A stretch of 64,000 nt of DNA from Sandaracinus amylolyticus (GTDB taxonomy: Bacteria; Myxococcota_A; Polyangia; Polyangiales; Sandaracinaceae): assembly GCF_000737325.1 (NCBI RefSeq), contig NZ_CP011125.1, positions 8,742,001 to 8,806,000 of the forward strand, written 5' to 3'. Below, piece by piece: positions 21,162 to 30,331 of the stretch. The position numbers and the translations under genes were made by a program. Every line of letters begins with the position of its first letter. The first letter of the stretch is position 1. The notes under the pieces were generated by a model. The model had not been told where the DNA came from, did not search any database, and saw only the letters and a program-made list of their open reading frames with translations.

Positions 21162-23477
21162 TCACCAGCGCGGGTGCGCGGGATCGTGGAACGCGATCGG
21201 GGCCGCGAGACACGCGTCGGGGATGCCGAACGCGTCGACCAGCGGGACCGCGGCGTCGCGCAGCTCGCGCGCGATCTTCGGGACGAGCTTGCGGATCGCG
21301 CGCGTCTGACCTCCGTCGAGCTCGCCGTTCTCGACGAACCACGCCGCGCGCGCCTCGAGCGTCGCGAGCGCGTGGAGGTCGCGCAGCTTCGCGAGCCACG
21401 CGCGCGTGTCGTCGTCCGGCGCGCGATCGACCGCGCCCGCGATCGCGTCCATCACGCGCCGCTCCACGTGCGCCTCCGCGAGCGCGACGAGGTGCTCCTG
21501 CAGCTCCATGAGCACGTCCTGCGCGTCCATGCCCGCGTCGCTGCGCTTCTTCGCGCGCGCCGCGGCGCTGCGCAGCAGCGACTCCTCGCGCCATGCGAAC
21601 GCGGCGCGCTGCATCTCGGGATCGCGCAGGCTCGCCTCGTCGGCGCGGTGCGCGCGGAACGGCGCCTTCTCGCGCATCGTCAGCACGGCCGCGGACGCGA
21701 GCGCGCGCACCAGCGCGACCGGCCCGCCGGTGAAGCGCTTCGCGTACCTCCCGAGCAGCTCGCGCGCGACGAGCTGCAAGAGCACCGTGTTGTCGCCCTC
21801 GAACGTCGTGAAGACGTCGGTGTCGCTCTTCAGATCGGCGAGGCGGTTCACCGACAGGTAGCCCTGCCCGCCGCACGCCTCGCGGCACGCTTGGAGCGTC
21901 CTCGTCGCGTGCCACGTCGCGATCGCCTTGAGCCCGGCGGCGTGCGCCTCGAGCTCGCGCGTGTCCTTCGCGCCCTCGCGCTGCGCGCGCAGATACGCCT
22001 CGCGCAGCTCGTCGATCGCGAACGACAGCGCGTACGTCGTCGCGAGCGGGATCAGCAACCTCCGTTGGTGCGTCGGGTACTCGAGGAGCAGCGTCTCGGG
22101 CTCCTTCGTCGGCCCGAATTGCCGGCGCTCCGACGCGTATCGGATCGCGATCGCGAGCCCGACCTTCGACGCCGACACCGCCCCCGCCGCGACCGACACG
22201 CGCCCTCCGACGAGCGTGCCGAGCATCGTGAAGAAGCGCTTGCCCGGGCTGGTGATCGCGCTCTCGTACGTGCCGAGGTCGGTGATGCGCGCGTGCCGCG
22301 AGAGCAGGTTCGCGCGCGGCACGCGCACGTGGTCGAACCAGATGCGCCCGTTGTCGACGCCGTTGAGCCCCATCTTGTGCCCGCAGTCGCCGGTGCGGAC
22401 GCCGGGCAGCTCCTCGCCGTTCGCGTCGCGGATCGGCACCAGCACCGCGTGCACGCCATGTCGCTCGCCCGCGACCTCGAGCTGTGCGAACACCGTCGCC
22501 ACGTGCGCGTCGCGCGCCGCGTTGCCCGCCCAGTCCTTGCGCGCGCTCTCGCTCGGCGTGTGCACGACGATTTCGTCGCTCTCGGCGTCGTAGCGCGCGA
22601 TCGTCTCGAGGTCGGCGACGTTCGAGCCGTGCCCCACCTCGCTCATCGCGAAGCAGCCGAGCAGGCCCAGCGACGCGACCTCGTGCAGGTACTTCGCGCG
22701 CTGCGCATCGTCGCCCAGGAAGAAGATCGATCCGCCGAAGAGCCCCCACTGCACGCCGTTCTTGATCAGCAGCGAGAGATCGCCGTACGCGAGGGTCTCG
22801 AACGCCGCGAGGTACCCGCCGAGATCGGGCGCGTCGGTGGTCACGCCGGGATATGCGAGCGCGCCAATTCCGACCGTCTTCGCGAGCTCCTCGAGCCAGC
22901 CGAGCACCTTCGCGCGGTGCTCTTCCTTGGTCAGCCCGTACGCCGAGCGATGCGCGGGCTCGGCGAGGAACGCGCGGACCGTCTCGCGCACCGCGACGTG
23001 AGGTCCGTCGAGCATCGCGCGCATCGCGGCGACGTCGGGGCGCGGACCGCGCGCGAAGGGTCGCGGCGCGTCGTGCTCGTACGGCGTGATCACGTCGTCG
23101 AGCGCGTGCGCGGCGTCGAGCGCGAGCAACGACTCGATCTCCGCGAGCGCGTGCGCCGTCGCCTCGCACGCGTGGCCATCGACCATCGACGACGCGAGCT
23201 GCGCGAGCGAGAGCCGGCGCGTCGGACGCATCGTGCCGACGGAGCGCTCGAGCGTGCGCCGCAGCGTCGCGAGCTCCGCGGCGCTCGGAGGACGCGCCGG
23301 GTCGAGCCATTGCTCGAGCGCGATGCGCAGCGCGGGCTTCAGCCACGGCTGTGCCTCGAGGCGCTCGCGCAGCACCCGCACGTCGTCGGGCGAGAGCGCG
23401 TCGTCTGCCCACGCCACGTAGAGCATGGGCAGGAAGGGTTGGAGCTCGGGGGTCGCGAGCGCGCCGGTGCGGTCCAT
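21162..23477 (-). CDS. Acyl-CoA oxidase/dehydrogenase family enzyme
   Basis: A 771-residue flavoenzyme, longer than ordinary acyl-CoA dehydrogenases (about 390) and similar in size to acyl-CoA oxidases. Visible landmarks are FAMSEVGHGSNVADLETIA (FAD/substrate loop) near 275, the GLNGVDNGRIWFDHVRVPR strand, ASERRQFGP near 445 and the TTFEGDNTVLLQLVA motif near 575 that is characteristic of the oxidase group. The catalytic Glu is probably in that last motif. It would oxidise acyl-CoA at the alpha-beta bond. The N-terminal 130 residues are an extra helical region. Confidence 0.92.
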   Translation of the reverse strand: MDRTGALATPELQPFLPMLYVAWADDALSPDDVRVLRERLEAQPWLKPALRIALEQWLDPARPPSAAELATLRRTLERSVGTMRPTRRLSLAQLASSMVDGHACEATAHALAEIESLLALDAAHALDDVITPYEHDAPRPFARGPRPDVAAMRAMLDGPHVAVRETVRAFLAEPAHRSAYGLTKEEHRAKVLGWLEELAKTVGIGALAYPGVTTDAPDLGGYLAAFETLAYGDLSLLIKNGVQWGLFGGSIFFLGDDAQRAKYLHEVASLGLLGCFAMSEVGHGSNVADLETIARYDAESDEIVVHTPSESARKDWAGNAARDAHVATVFAQLEVAGERHGVHAVLVPIRDANGEELPGVRTGDCGHKMGLNGVDNGRIWFDHVRVPRANLLSRHARITDLGTYESAITSPGKRFFTMLGTLVGGRVSVAAGAVSASKVGLAIAIRYASERRQFGPTKEPETLLLEYPTHQRRLLIPLATTYALSFAIDELREAYLRAQREGAKDTRELEAHAAGLKAIATWHATRTLQACREACGGQGYLSVNRLADLKSDTDVFTTFEGDNTVLLQLVARELLGRYAKRFTGGPVALVRALASAAVLTMREKAPFRAHRADEASLRDPEMQRAAFAWREESLLRSAAARAKKRSDAGMDAQDVLMELQEHLVALAEAHVERRVMDAIAGAVDRAPDDDTRAWLAKLRDLHALATLEARAAWFVENGELDGGQTRAIRKLVPKIARELRDAAVPLVDAFGIPDACLAAPIAFHDPAHPRW

Positions 23478-23646
23478 CGGCGGGGCACGTAGGCGCGGAC
23501 GATCACCGCCGGCAGGAGGGTCCGCGGCTGGGGCGAGGCCGCATGCCCGCAAGGCCCACACTCGCCCACTGATCAGGTCGTCCTGGCCGATCGGGGAGGA
23601 CCGACGGGCCGAGACTCGTCATAATCTCGTCCTTCGTGAGCACGAC

Positions 23647-24585
23647 GTGAGCCGCCACGCGACTGCGATCATCTCGGGCTTCCTCCTCTGCGCGATCGGC
23701 GTCGCTGCGGCCCCAGCCGCCGCCCAGGAGCCGACGCCACCGCACCGAGCGCCGCCGCGCACGCGCATCGACGGCATCGCAGCGCCGATCACCGGCGGGC
23801 TCGCGGCGGCCGCGCTCGGCGCGGGGCTCGGCATCTACGTCGCGCCGACGTCGCAGCACTCCCCCGACGTCGGCGTGTGGCGCGGCGGCATCGTCGCCGA
23901 CGAGCCGTTCCGCGACCTGCTGCGCGCGAGCAGCCCGCGCGGGATCAGCATCGCGGGCCACACGAGCGACGCGCTGATGCTCGGCACGATCGCGTACACC
24001 GCGCTCGTCGACTCGCTGCTCGTGCCGCTGGTGCAGGGCGATCTCGATCTCGCGTGGCAGGCCTCGCTCGCGCACTCGCTCGCGTTCGGTCTGACGCTCA
24101 CCGCGGGCGGCATCGTGAAGCGCGTGACGAACCGCGCGCGCCCCTACGAGCGCGAGTGCGCCACGAACCCGAGCGCGCCCGGCTGCCAGTCGCACGACAT
24201 CTACGAGAGCTTCTACAGCCTGCACACCGGGCTCGCCGCGACGTCCGCGGGCTTCTCGTGCGCGCTGCACCTCGAGCGCAACCTCTTCGGCGATCTGGGC
24301 CACGACATCGCGTCGTGCGGCGGCTCGATCGCCGCGGCGACGGTGACCGGGCTGCTCCGCGTCGTCGCGGATCGTCACTATCTCTCCGACGTCATCATCG
24401 GCGGGCTGCTCGGCTTCGCGGTCGGCTACCTCGTCCCGATGATCGTGATCCCGTCGCGCGCGTCGCGCCTCGAGGGGCTGAGCGACGAGCCGCGCTCCGA
24501 CTTCGCGTGGTCGATCCTGCCGATGGCGTCGCCCGGAGACTCGGGCGGCTTCGCGGCGGGCGCGTCGGTGTTCGGCACGTTCTGA
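23647..24585 (+). CDS. PAP2-superfamily phosphatase, membrane-associated
   Basis: A 312-residue protein with a signal-like N-terminus (ending AAPAAAQEP) and several hydrophobic segments. The three PAP2 phosphatase motifs are present: KRVTNRARPYERE near 160, SFYSLHTG near 196 (a variant of the PSGH motif with Ser-Leu-His-Thr), and RVVADRHYLSDVIIGGLLG near 245 with the catalytic His and Asp. It probably dephosphorylates a lipid phosphate at the envelope. The start is the GTG at 23647; a CATAAT hexamer about 25 bp upstream could be a -10 element. Confidence 0.9.
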   Translation: MSRHATAIISGFLLCAIGVAAAPAAAQEPTPPHRAPPRTRIDGIAAPITGGLAAAALGAGLGIYVAPTSQHSPDVGVWRGGIVADEPFRDLLRASSPRGISIAGHTSDALMLGTIAYTALVDSLLVPLVQGDLDLAWQASLAHSLAFGLTLTAGGIVKRVTNRARPYERECATNPSAPGCQSHDIYESFYSLHTGLAATSAGFSCALHLERNLFGDLGHDIASCGGSIAAATVTGLLRVVADRHYLSDVIIGGLLGFAVGYLVPMIVIPSRASRLEGLSDEPRSDFAWSILPMASPGDSGGFAAGASVFGTF

Positions 24586-24630
24586 TCGGAGCGCGCGCGC
24601 ACACGCGACGAGCCTATCTGTCTCGTCGCG

Positions 24631-25599
24631 ATGACGAGCACCGGCTGGTTCGCGCGGATGTCGCCGCCCGAGCGGCGCACGTTCTGGTCGTGCTTCTGGG
24701 GCTGGGCGCTCGATGCGATGGACGTCCAGATCTACAGCCTCGTGATCCCGACGATCATCGCGACGTGGGATCTCTCGACGCGCGAGGCCGGCGAGATCGC
24801 GACCGCGACGTTGCTGTCGTCGGCGCTCGGCGGATGGATCGCAGGCGCGCTCGCCGATCGCATCGGTCGGGTGCGCACGCTGCAGCTCACGATCCTCTGG
24901 TTCTCGATCTTCACGCTCGTGTGCAGCCTCGCGCAGACGTTCGAGCAGCTGCTCGTCGCGCGGACGCTCATGGGGCTCGGCTTCGGTGGCGAGTGGACCG
25001 CGGGCGCCGTGCTGATCGGCGAGGTGATCCGCCCCGAGCACCGGGGTCGCGCGGTCGGCACGGTGCAGTCGGGCTGGGCGGTCGGCTGGGCGCTCGCGCT
25101 CACGGCGCAGGTCGTGACGTTCCAGCTCTTCGAGCCGGAGATCGCGTGGCGCGCGCTCTTCGCGGTCGGCGTCGCGCCCGCGGCGCTGGTGCTCGTGCTG
25201 CGTCGCTTCGTCGCCGAGCCGCCGGTGTTCGAAGAGACGCGGCGGCGCGTCGGAGCGCGCGCGCGGCTGCGCGAGATCGTCTCGCGACCGCTGCTACGCA
25301 TCACGGTGCTGACGTCGCTGCTCACGACCGGCGCGCAGGGCGGCTACTACGCGATCGCGACCTGGCTGCCGACGTACCTCGAGACCGAGCGCGGGCTCGG
25401 CTCGCTCGGCACCAGCGCGTACCTCGCGGTGGTGATCGCGGGATCGTTCGCCGGGTACCTCACGGGCGCGCACCTCGCGGATCGCATCGGGCGCCGCGCG
25501 CTGTTCTTCGTGTTCGCGATCGGCGCCGCGGCGATCGTCGTCGCGTACACGAGCGTCGAGCTCGACGACGGGTCGACGTGGACGCTGCATGCCGGCTGA
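24631..25599 (+). CDS. MFS transporter, shortened (about nine helices)
   Basis: A 322-residue carrier of the major facilitator superfamily, of the type that moves aromatic or other organic acids with protons. It has GALADRIGRVRTL (loop 2-3 signature), RTLMGLGFGGEWTAGA in helix 4, PEHRGRAVG, and the repeat signature AHLADRIGRRALF after helix 8. It stops after about helix 9, whereas the family has 12 helices and about 430 residues. The last eleven bases overlap the start of the amidohydrolase gene, as if the final quarter had been deleted. Function of the shortened form is doubtful. Confidence 0.85.
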   Translation: MTSTGWFARMSPPERRTFWSCFWGWALDAMDVQIYSLVIPTIIATWDLSTREAGEIATATLLSSALGGWIAGALADRIGRVRTLQLTILWFSIFTLVCSLAQTFEQLLVARTLMGLGFGGEWTAGAVLIGEVIRPEHRGRAVGTVQSGWAVGWALALTAQVVTFQLFEPEIAWRALFAVGVAPAALVLVLRRFVAEPPVFEETRRRVGARARLREIVSRPLLRITVLTSLLTTGAQGGYYAIATWLPTYLETERGLGSLGTSAYLAVVIAGSFAGYLTGAHLADRIGRRALFFVFAIGAAAIVVAYTSVELDDGSTWTLHAG

Positions 25600-26410
25600 T
25601 CCGACCCCGCCGGGCGCCTGCGACGCGCACGCGCACGTGATCGGCGCGTCGATGAGCGCGGCGCGCAGCTACACGCCGCCCGAGGCCACCGTCGAGTCGT
25701 ACCTCGCGATGCTCGACGCGCACCGCATCGCGCGCGGCGTGCTCGTGCAGATCAGCGTGCACGGCACCGACAACCGCGTGATGACGGACGCGGTGAGCGC
25801 CCACAGCGATCGGCTGCGCGGCATCGCAGTCGTGCACGCCGACGCGCCCGATGCGGAGCTCGCGCGCCTCGCGTCGTCGGGCGTGGTCGGGCTGCGGCTC
25901 AACACGGCGTTCGGCGGCGGCCCGAGCCTCGACGATCTCGAGCGCCTCGCGGCGCGCTGTCGCGAGCTCGACTGGCACCTCGAGCTCCTTCTCGATCATC
26001 GCGCGCTGCCCGAGCTCGCGCCGCGCCTCGAGCGACTGCCGGTGCCGTTCGTGCTCGATCACCTCGGGCACGTCCCGGTGTCGGCGGGGATCGCGCACCC
26101 CGCGGCCCAGGCGATGCTGTCGCTGCTGCGCGGAGCGCACTGCTGGGTGAAGCTCTCGGGCGCGTATCGCGTGTCCGCGACGGGCCCGCCGCATCGCGAC
26201 ACGATCCCGATCGTGCGCGCGCTCGTCGACGCGCGCGCCGATCGCCTGGTGTGGGGCAGCGACTGGCCGCACACCGCGCACGCCGGTCCGACGCCGCGGG
26301 TCGGCGCGCTGCTCGATCTGCTCCGCGAGCAGGTGCCCGACGCTGCGCAGCGCGACGCGATCCTCGTCGACAACGCCGCACGTCTCTACCGCTTCGGCGA
26401 GGGCGGGTGA
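25589..26410 (+). CDS. Amidohydrolase family protein (PDC hydrolase-like)
   Basis: A 273-residue TIM-barrel metal-dependent hydrolase of the amidohydrolase_2 group, closest in style to 2-pyrone-4,6-dicarboxylate lactonase. Metal and substrate residues are visible: CDAHAHVIG near residue 11, VQISVHGTD, DHLGH near 155, KLSGAYR near 185 and WGSDWPH near 225. It would open a lactone or hydrolyse a related ring acid. It overlaps the MFS gene by 11 bp, consistent with uptake and breakdown of the same compound. The stop codon lies five bases before the structured region upstream of the reverse transcriptase. Confidence 0.9.
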   Translation: MPADPTPPGACDAHAHVIGASMSAARSYTPPEATVESYLAMLDAHRIARGVLVQISVHGTDNRVMTDAVSAHSDRLRGIAVVHADAPDAELARLASSGVVGLRLNTAFGGGPSLDDLERLAARCRELDWHLELLLDHRALPELAPRLERLPVPFVLDHLGHVPVSAGIAHPAAQAMLSLLRGAHCWVKLSGAYRVSATGPPHRDTIPIVRALVDARADRLVWGSDWPHTAHAGPTPRVGALLDLLREQVPDAAQRDAILVDNAARLYRFGEGG

Positions 26411-26599
26411 TCGAGGTACGCTGGGCGCGATGGCGGCGGCGCGCGTCGAGCCGATCGAGGCGCACGCCTCGGTCTCCGCGAGGCTTCCTCGCGGACGCTT
26501 CGTACCTCCAGCATCGACGTCGCACGTGCCCCGGCTGCGGAACCGCAGCGACCGCACGCGCAGGACCGGAATCGTCGACGCACGCCGCCGCCCTCTCCG
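26411..26599 (+). ncRNA. Candidate retron msr-msd region upstream of the reverse transcriptase
   Basis: This 189-bp gap holds no gene but several perfect hairpins: CGAGGCG-CA-CGCCTCG (26456-26471), a 9-bp stem TCCGCGAGG-CTT-CCTCGCGGA (26475-26495) and GCTGCGG-AA-CCGCAGC (26534-26549). GAGGTACG at 26415-26422 is the exact reverse complement of CGTACCTC at 26501-26508, enclosing the first two hairpins, as the a1/a2 repeats of a retron enclose msr and msd. Retron RNAs lie directly upstream of the reverse transcriptase. The 94-nt span between these repeats is short for a retron, so the true a2 may be elsewhere. Confidence 0.42.
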
Positions 26600-27970
26600 A
26601 TGACCGAGTGGACGTTCGACGCCGACGACCTGGACGAGGACGAGGAGGACGCAGATCCGCCGCCCGGCCCAGCCGAGCTGCGCTTGGCCCGCGCGCTCGC
26701 GCTCGCGTTCCTCGGCACCGACGGACGCCGGCGCGCGATGATCGAAGCCGCGCTCGCGACGCTGCACGTGCCCGACGAGGCGCGCGCACGCGCGTGGATC
26801 GGCGCGCTCGTCGCGCTCGTGCGGCGCACCTTCGATCCGCTAAGGCGCGCGTCGCTCGACGAGCTCACGACGACGATCGCGCATGGTCGCGCGCTCGCGC
26901 GACGCGACCGCGGCGTCCACGTGGTGCGCTGGGTGGCCACGCCCGGCGAGATGCGCGCGCCGCGATGGGACGTGCCGCGGATCGACACGGTGGGCGATCT
27001 CGCGCGCTGGCTCGACGTCGAGATCGGCGAGCTCGACTGGCTCGCGGATCGGCGCGCGATGTTGGTGCGCGCGCGCGTCGGCCCATTGCATCACTACGTG
27101 CGCACGTGGGTGCCGAAGCCGAGCGGCGGCGCTCGCCTCATCGAGGCGCCGAAGGCGCGGCTCGCCGCGATCCAGCGCCGCGTGCTGCGCGAGGTCCTCG
27201 AGCGAGTCCCGATGCACGACGTCGCGCACGGCTTCCGGCGCGGGCGCTCGGTCGCCACGTTCGTCGCGCCGCACGTCGGACGTGCCGTCGTGGTGCGCGT
27301 CGACCTCGAGGACTTCTTCGCGAGCGTCACGCGCGGCCGCGTGATCGGCATCTTCCGCAGCGCGGGCTACCCGGAGGAGATCGCGCGCACGCTCGCTGCG
27401 CTCTGCACCACGCGCACGCCGGCGTCGGAGATGCGCGGCATCGAGCACGCGGTGCGCGCGCGGCTGCGCGTCCCGCACTTGCCGCAGGGCGCGCCGACGT
27501 CGCCTGCGCTCGCGAGCCTCGCGGCGTTCCGTCTGGATGCGCGCATCGAGGGCCTCGCTCGCGCGGTCGGCGCGCGATGCACGCGGTATGCGGACGACGT
27601 CGCGCTCTCGTTCGAGCGCGATCGATCCCACGGCGCGATCGATCGTGTGATCGCGCGCATCGCCGAGATCGCGCGCGAGGAGGGCTTTGGCGTCGCGTCG
27701 CACAAGACGCGCGTCATGCGCCGCGGCGCGCGCCAGTCGCTCGCCGGCGTGGTGGTGAACGAGAGGCCCGCGGTCGCGCGCGAGGAGTACGAGCGACTGC
27801 GCGCGATCCTCCATCGCGCGGCGACGCGAGGCCCGAGCCCCGACGAGCTCGGGGCGCATCGCGATCTGCGCGCTCACCTCGCAGGGCGCATCGCGTGGAT
27901 CGCCCAGTGGAGCGAGCGTCGCGGCGCGAAGCTGGCGGCCATGCTCGCCCGCATCGACTGGAGCGCGTGA
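26600..27970 (+). CDS. Retron-type reverse transcriptase
   Basis: A 456-residue reverse transcriptase. Motifs in order: WVPKPSGGARLIEAPK (about 170-185), a retron domain-X-like HGFRRGRSVATFVAPHVG, catalytic VDLEDFFASV (234-243), LPQGAPTSPALASL (about 294-307), YADDVALSF (about 330-338), and RQSLAGVVVN (about 377-386), which corresponds to the retron VTG region but reads LAG. The Asn of the usual NAxxH motif is replaced by Val. The first 165 residues are an extension like that of myxobacterial retron enzymes. No group II maturase, endonuclease or DGR partner is nearby. The start has no strong ribosome site. Confidence 0.88.
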   Translation: MTEWTFDADDLDEDEEDADPPPGPAELRLARALALAFLGTDGRRRAMIEAALATLHVPDEARARAWIGALVALVRRTFDPLRRASLDELTTTIAHGRALARRDRGVHVVRWVATPGEMRAPRWDVPRIDTVGDLARWLDVEIGELDWLADRRAMLVRARVGPLHHYVRTWVPKPSGGARLIEAPKARLAAIQRRVLREVLERVPMHDVAHGFRRGRSVATFVAPHVGRAVVVRVDLEDFFASVTRGRVIGIFRSAGYPEEIARTLAALCTTRTPASEMRGIEHAVRARLRVPHLPQGAPTSPALASLAAFRLDARIEGLARAVGARCTRYADDVALSFERDRSHGAIDRVIARIAEIAREEGFGVASHKTRVMRRGARQSLAGVVVNERPAVAREEYERLRAILHRAATRGPSPDELGAHRDLRAHLAGRIAWIAQWSERRGAKLAAMLARIDWSA

Positions 27971-28020
27971 CCCGCGCTTCGCGGCTCACCCTCCCCGCTG
28001 CGATCGGGCATCCTTCGCGC

Positions 28021-28992
28021 GTGCTCCGCGTCGCGCTCCTGATCGCCCTCGTCGCGTGCTGCGTCGCGCCCGCGCCGACCCGTGCCCAGGAGCGCGCGCT
28101 CACCGACGCGATCACCGTCGACGGCCGCGATCCATGTCTCGAGGCCCCGCGGCTCGCGACCCAGGTCGGTGCCTGGCTCGAGCGCGACCGCATCGCCGAC
28201 GCGCTCGGCGTCTCCGTTCGCACCGACGCGGGCGCCACGTCGTTCGTCATCACCCACGGCGGCGAGGAGGTCGCGACCCGCCGCTTCGATCGCCTGCCCT
28301 CCGAGTGCCCCGACCGCCGCGCCGCGGTCGCGCTCGCGATCGCGCTCGCGCTCGACGCCGCGATCCTCGAGTCCATCGGCATCCCTGCGCCCGCGCCCGC
28401 CGTCGCGCCGACGCCGACTCCCGATCCCACGCCGCCGCGCGTCGACCCGCCTCCTCCGCCGGCCGGAGAGCGCCCCGCGTTCTCGATCGAGCTCGAGGCG
28501 TGGCTCGCGCTCGAGCTCCTGCCCGACCCCGCGCTCGGCGGCCTCCTCGCGGTGTCGTGGATCATCGATCCGGGCGTGCGCATCCGTGGTGGCGTGCTCG
28601 CAACGCAGCTGGTCGGCGCCTCGGTCGTGCCCGGTGGCGCGGACGTCTCGCTCCTCACCGGCCGCATCGACGCGTGCGTCGATCGCAGCGTCCTGCCACA
28701 CGTCCTGCTCGGTGGATGCGCCGGTGTGCTCGGCGGCGCGCTCCTCACGAGCGGACGCGATCTGCCGACCGTCTACGCGCCGGTGCTGCCCTGGGCCGGT
28801 GCCGCCGTGCGCGCGGAGCTGCGCTGGCTGCCCGTCGACCCGCTTGCGCTCACCATCGGCGCCGAGGGAGTGTTCTCCTTCGTGCAGCCCAGGCTCGACG
28901 TCGGCGACGGAACCGGTGGTGTGGTCGCGTCGCGCTCACTCTCGACGGCGGGGCTCGCCATCGTGATCGCGACAGCCTTGGTGATCGAATGA
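28021..28992 (+). CDS. Secreted protein of unknown function linked to ECF sigma factor
   Basis: A 323-residue protein from a GTG start with a clear signal peptide (VALLIALVACCVAPAPTRAQ). Residues 30-115 form an alpha/beta domain with two cysteines, residues 120-150 are a Pro/Thr-rich spacer, and the rest is beta-rich with repeated Gly-Val strands, which suggests a surface or outer-membrane associated domain. Its stop overlaps the ATG of the sigma factor gene (ATGA), so it belongs to that operon and may be its signal sensor or output. I do not recognise a family. Confidence 0.78.
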   Translation: MLRVALLIALVACCVAPAPTRAQERALTDAITVDGRDPCLEAPRLATQVGAWLERDRIADALGVSVRTDAGATSFVITHGGEEVATRRFDRLPSECPDRRAAVALAIALALDAAILESIGIPAPAPAVAPTPTPDPTPPRVDPPPPPAGERPAFSIELEAWLALELLPDPALGGLLAVSWIIDPGVRIRGGVLATQLVGASVVPGGADVSLLTGRIDACVDRSVLPHVLLGGCAGVLGGALLTSGRDLPTVYAPVLPWAGAAVRAELRWLPVDPLALTIGAEGVFSFVQPRLDVGDGTGGVVASRSLSTAGLAIVIATALVIE

Positions 28993-29552
28993 AGGCCCCC
29001 GCGACCCCCGGTCATGCAGCCATTGCGAGCACGGACGACGCGGAGCCGGAGCGAACCGGCGCCGCGGAGCTGTTCCGGGCGCATGCTGGCTTCGTGGCGG
29101 GTTTCCTCACGCGCATGGGTGCGAGCAACGTGGACGTCGACGATCTCACGCAAGAGGTCTTCCTGGTGGCGCACCGCCGCGGCGGTTACGTCGCCGGGCC
29201 CGCCCGTCCCACGACCTGGCTCGCGGAGATCGCGCTGCGCGTGCTCTCGACCCACCGCCGCACGAAGCGCCGCAAGCCCGAGAAGATGGCGGGCGACGAG
29301 CTCGACGCGATGATCTCGGATCGCGCGGCCGCCGACGACCAGGTCTCGGCGCGGCGTGCGCTCGCTCGCGTGCAGCGTTGTCTCGAGGGCCTCGACGAGG
29401 AGCACCGGGCCGTGTTCGTGCTCTTCGAGCTCGAGGGAGAGCCTTGCAGCGCCATCGCTGCGGCCCTCGGGATCCCCGTGGGCACCGTGTACTCACGGCT
29501 GCATCACGCCCGGAAGAAGTTCACCGACGCGTGGGGAGGGGGGACGCCGTGA
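28989..29552 (+). CDS. ECF RNA polymerase sigma factor
   Basis: A 187-residue ECF sigma factor. Region 2 (about 27-92) reads ELFRAHAGFVAGFLTRMG, VDDLTQEVFLVAHRRG and TTWLAEIALRVLSTHRR; region 4 (about 122-178) has LDEEHRAVFVLFELEGEP and a recognition helix IAAALGIPVGTVYSRLHHARKKF. It is coupled by overlapping start/stop codons to the secreted protein gene upstream (28989-28992) and to the membrane protein gene downstream (29549-29552). The latter is the probable anti-sigma factor. Confidence 0.94.
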   Translation: MKAPATPGHAAIASTDDAEPERTGAAELFRAHAGFVAGFLTRMGASNVDVDDLTQEVFLVAHRRGGYVAGPARPTTWLAEIALRVLSTHRRTKRRKPEKMAGDELDAMISDRAAADDQVSARRALARVQRCLEGLDEEHRAVFVLFELEGEPCSAIAAALGIPVGTVYSRLHHARKKFTDAWGGGTP

Positions 29553-30321
29553 CCGATCGCGAGCTGCAAGATCCGCCGCGCCTCGTCGACGACCTCGGCA
29601 CGCCGCCGGAGCTGCGCGACGCGCTCCGACGTTCGGCGGCGATCGTCCCGGCGTTCGACGCGAGCGGGGGCCTCGCGAAGCTGGAGCAGGCGATCCAGAG
29701 CGGCGGTGGAGCGACGGGAGCGGGGGGAGCGGCGGTGCTGGCGCGGCGGGGGCCGCCGGCGTCGCCGCGGTGGTGGTCGCGCTCGCGGTGATCGGCGGCG
29801 CGGTGGTGTGGGCCACGAGCGGGGGGGACACCGCGAGGGAGCCCGACGAGACCGCGGCCGACACCGCGAGCGTGACCGCCATCGAAGAGAGCGCGGCCGA
29901 GACCGAGGCCGAGATCCCGGCCGAGCCCGAGATCGCGCCCGAGGCCGAGGTCGCGGTGCCCGACGTGCCGGCGGTGCCCGAGCTCGAGGTGCAGCCGGTG
30001 CCGGGGGCGCGCCCGACCACGACACGTCGGGGCGACGACGCGCCGAGCGACGAGGACGCGCTCGCAGCGGAGATGCGCGAGCTCGCCGAAGCGCGCCGAG
30101 CGCTCGCGTCGGAGCCGGCGCGCGCGCTCGCGATCCTCGAGCGTGGCCGCCGCGAGCACGGCCCGCGCAGCCTGTTCGCGGAGGAGCGCGAAGCGCTCAC
30201 CGTGCTCGCGCTCGCGGCCCTCGAGCGCGATCCCGAAGCGCAGCGCCGCGGCGAGCGCTTCCTGGCGGCGCACCCCGAGAGCCCGCACGCCGAGCGCGTG
30301 CGCCGCAGCATCGAGGAGTGA
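29549..30321 (+). pseudogene. Putative anti-sigma membrane protein, apparent -1 frameshift
   Basis: The GTG at 29549 overlaps the sigma factor stop and opens a frame with a soluble N-terminus (TDRELQDPPRLVDDLG...). At the G6 run 29722-29727 this frame degenerates and stops at 29791, while the adjacent frame continues into a transmembrane helix (VAAVVVALAVIGGAVVW), an acidic Ala/Glu/Pro spacer and a helical C-terminal domain ending at 30321. One additional G in the run would join them into a 257-residue protein of anti-sigma layout. Options are a true mutation, a sequencing error or a programmed shift. Confidence 0.7.
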
Positions 30322-30331
30322 TGTCGAGCGC

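Noticed and set aside
26600-27970. Group II intron maturase or diversity-generating RT
   Set aside because: No intron RNA domains, maturase or endonuclease domain, template/variable repeats or target protein are seen; motif set is retron-like.
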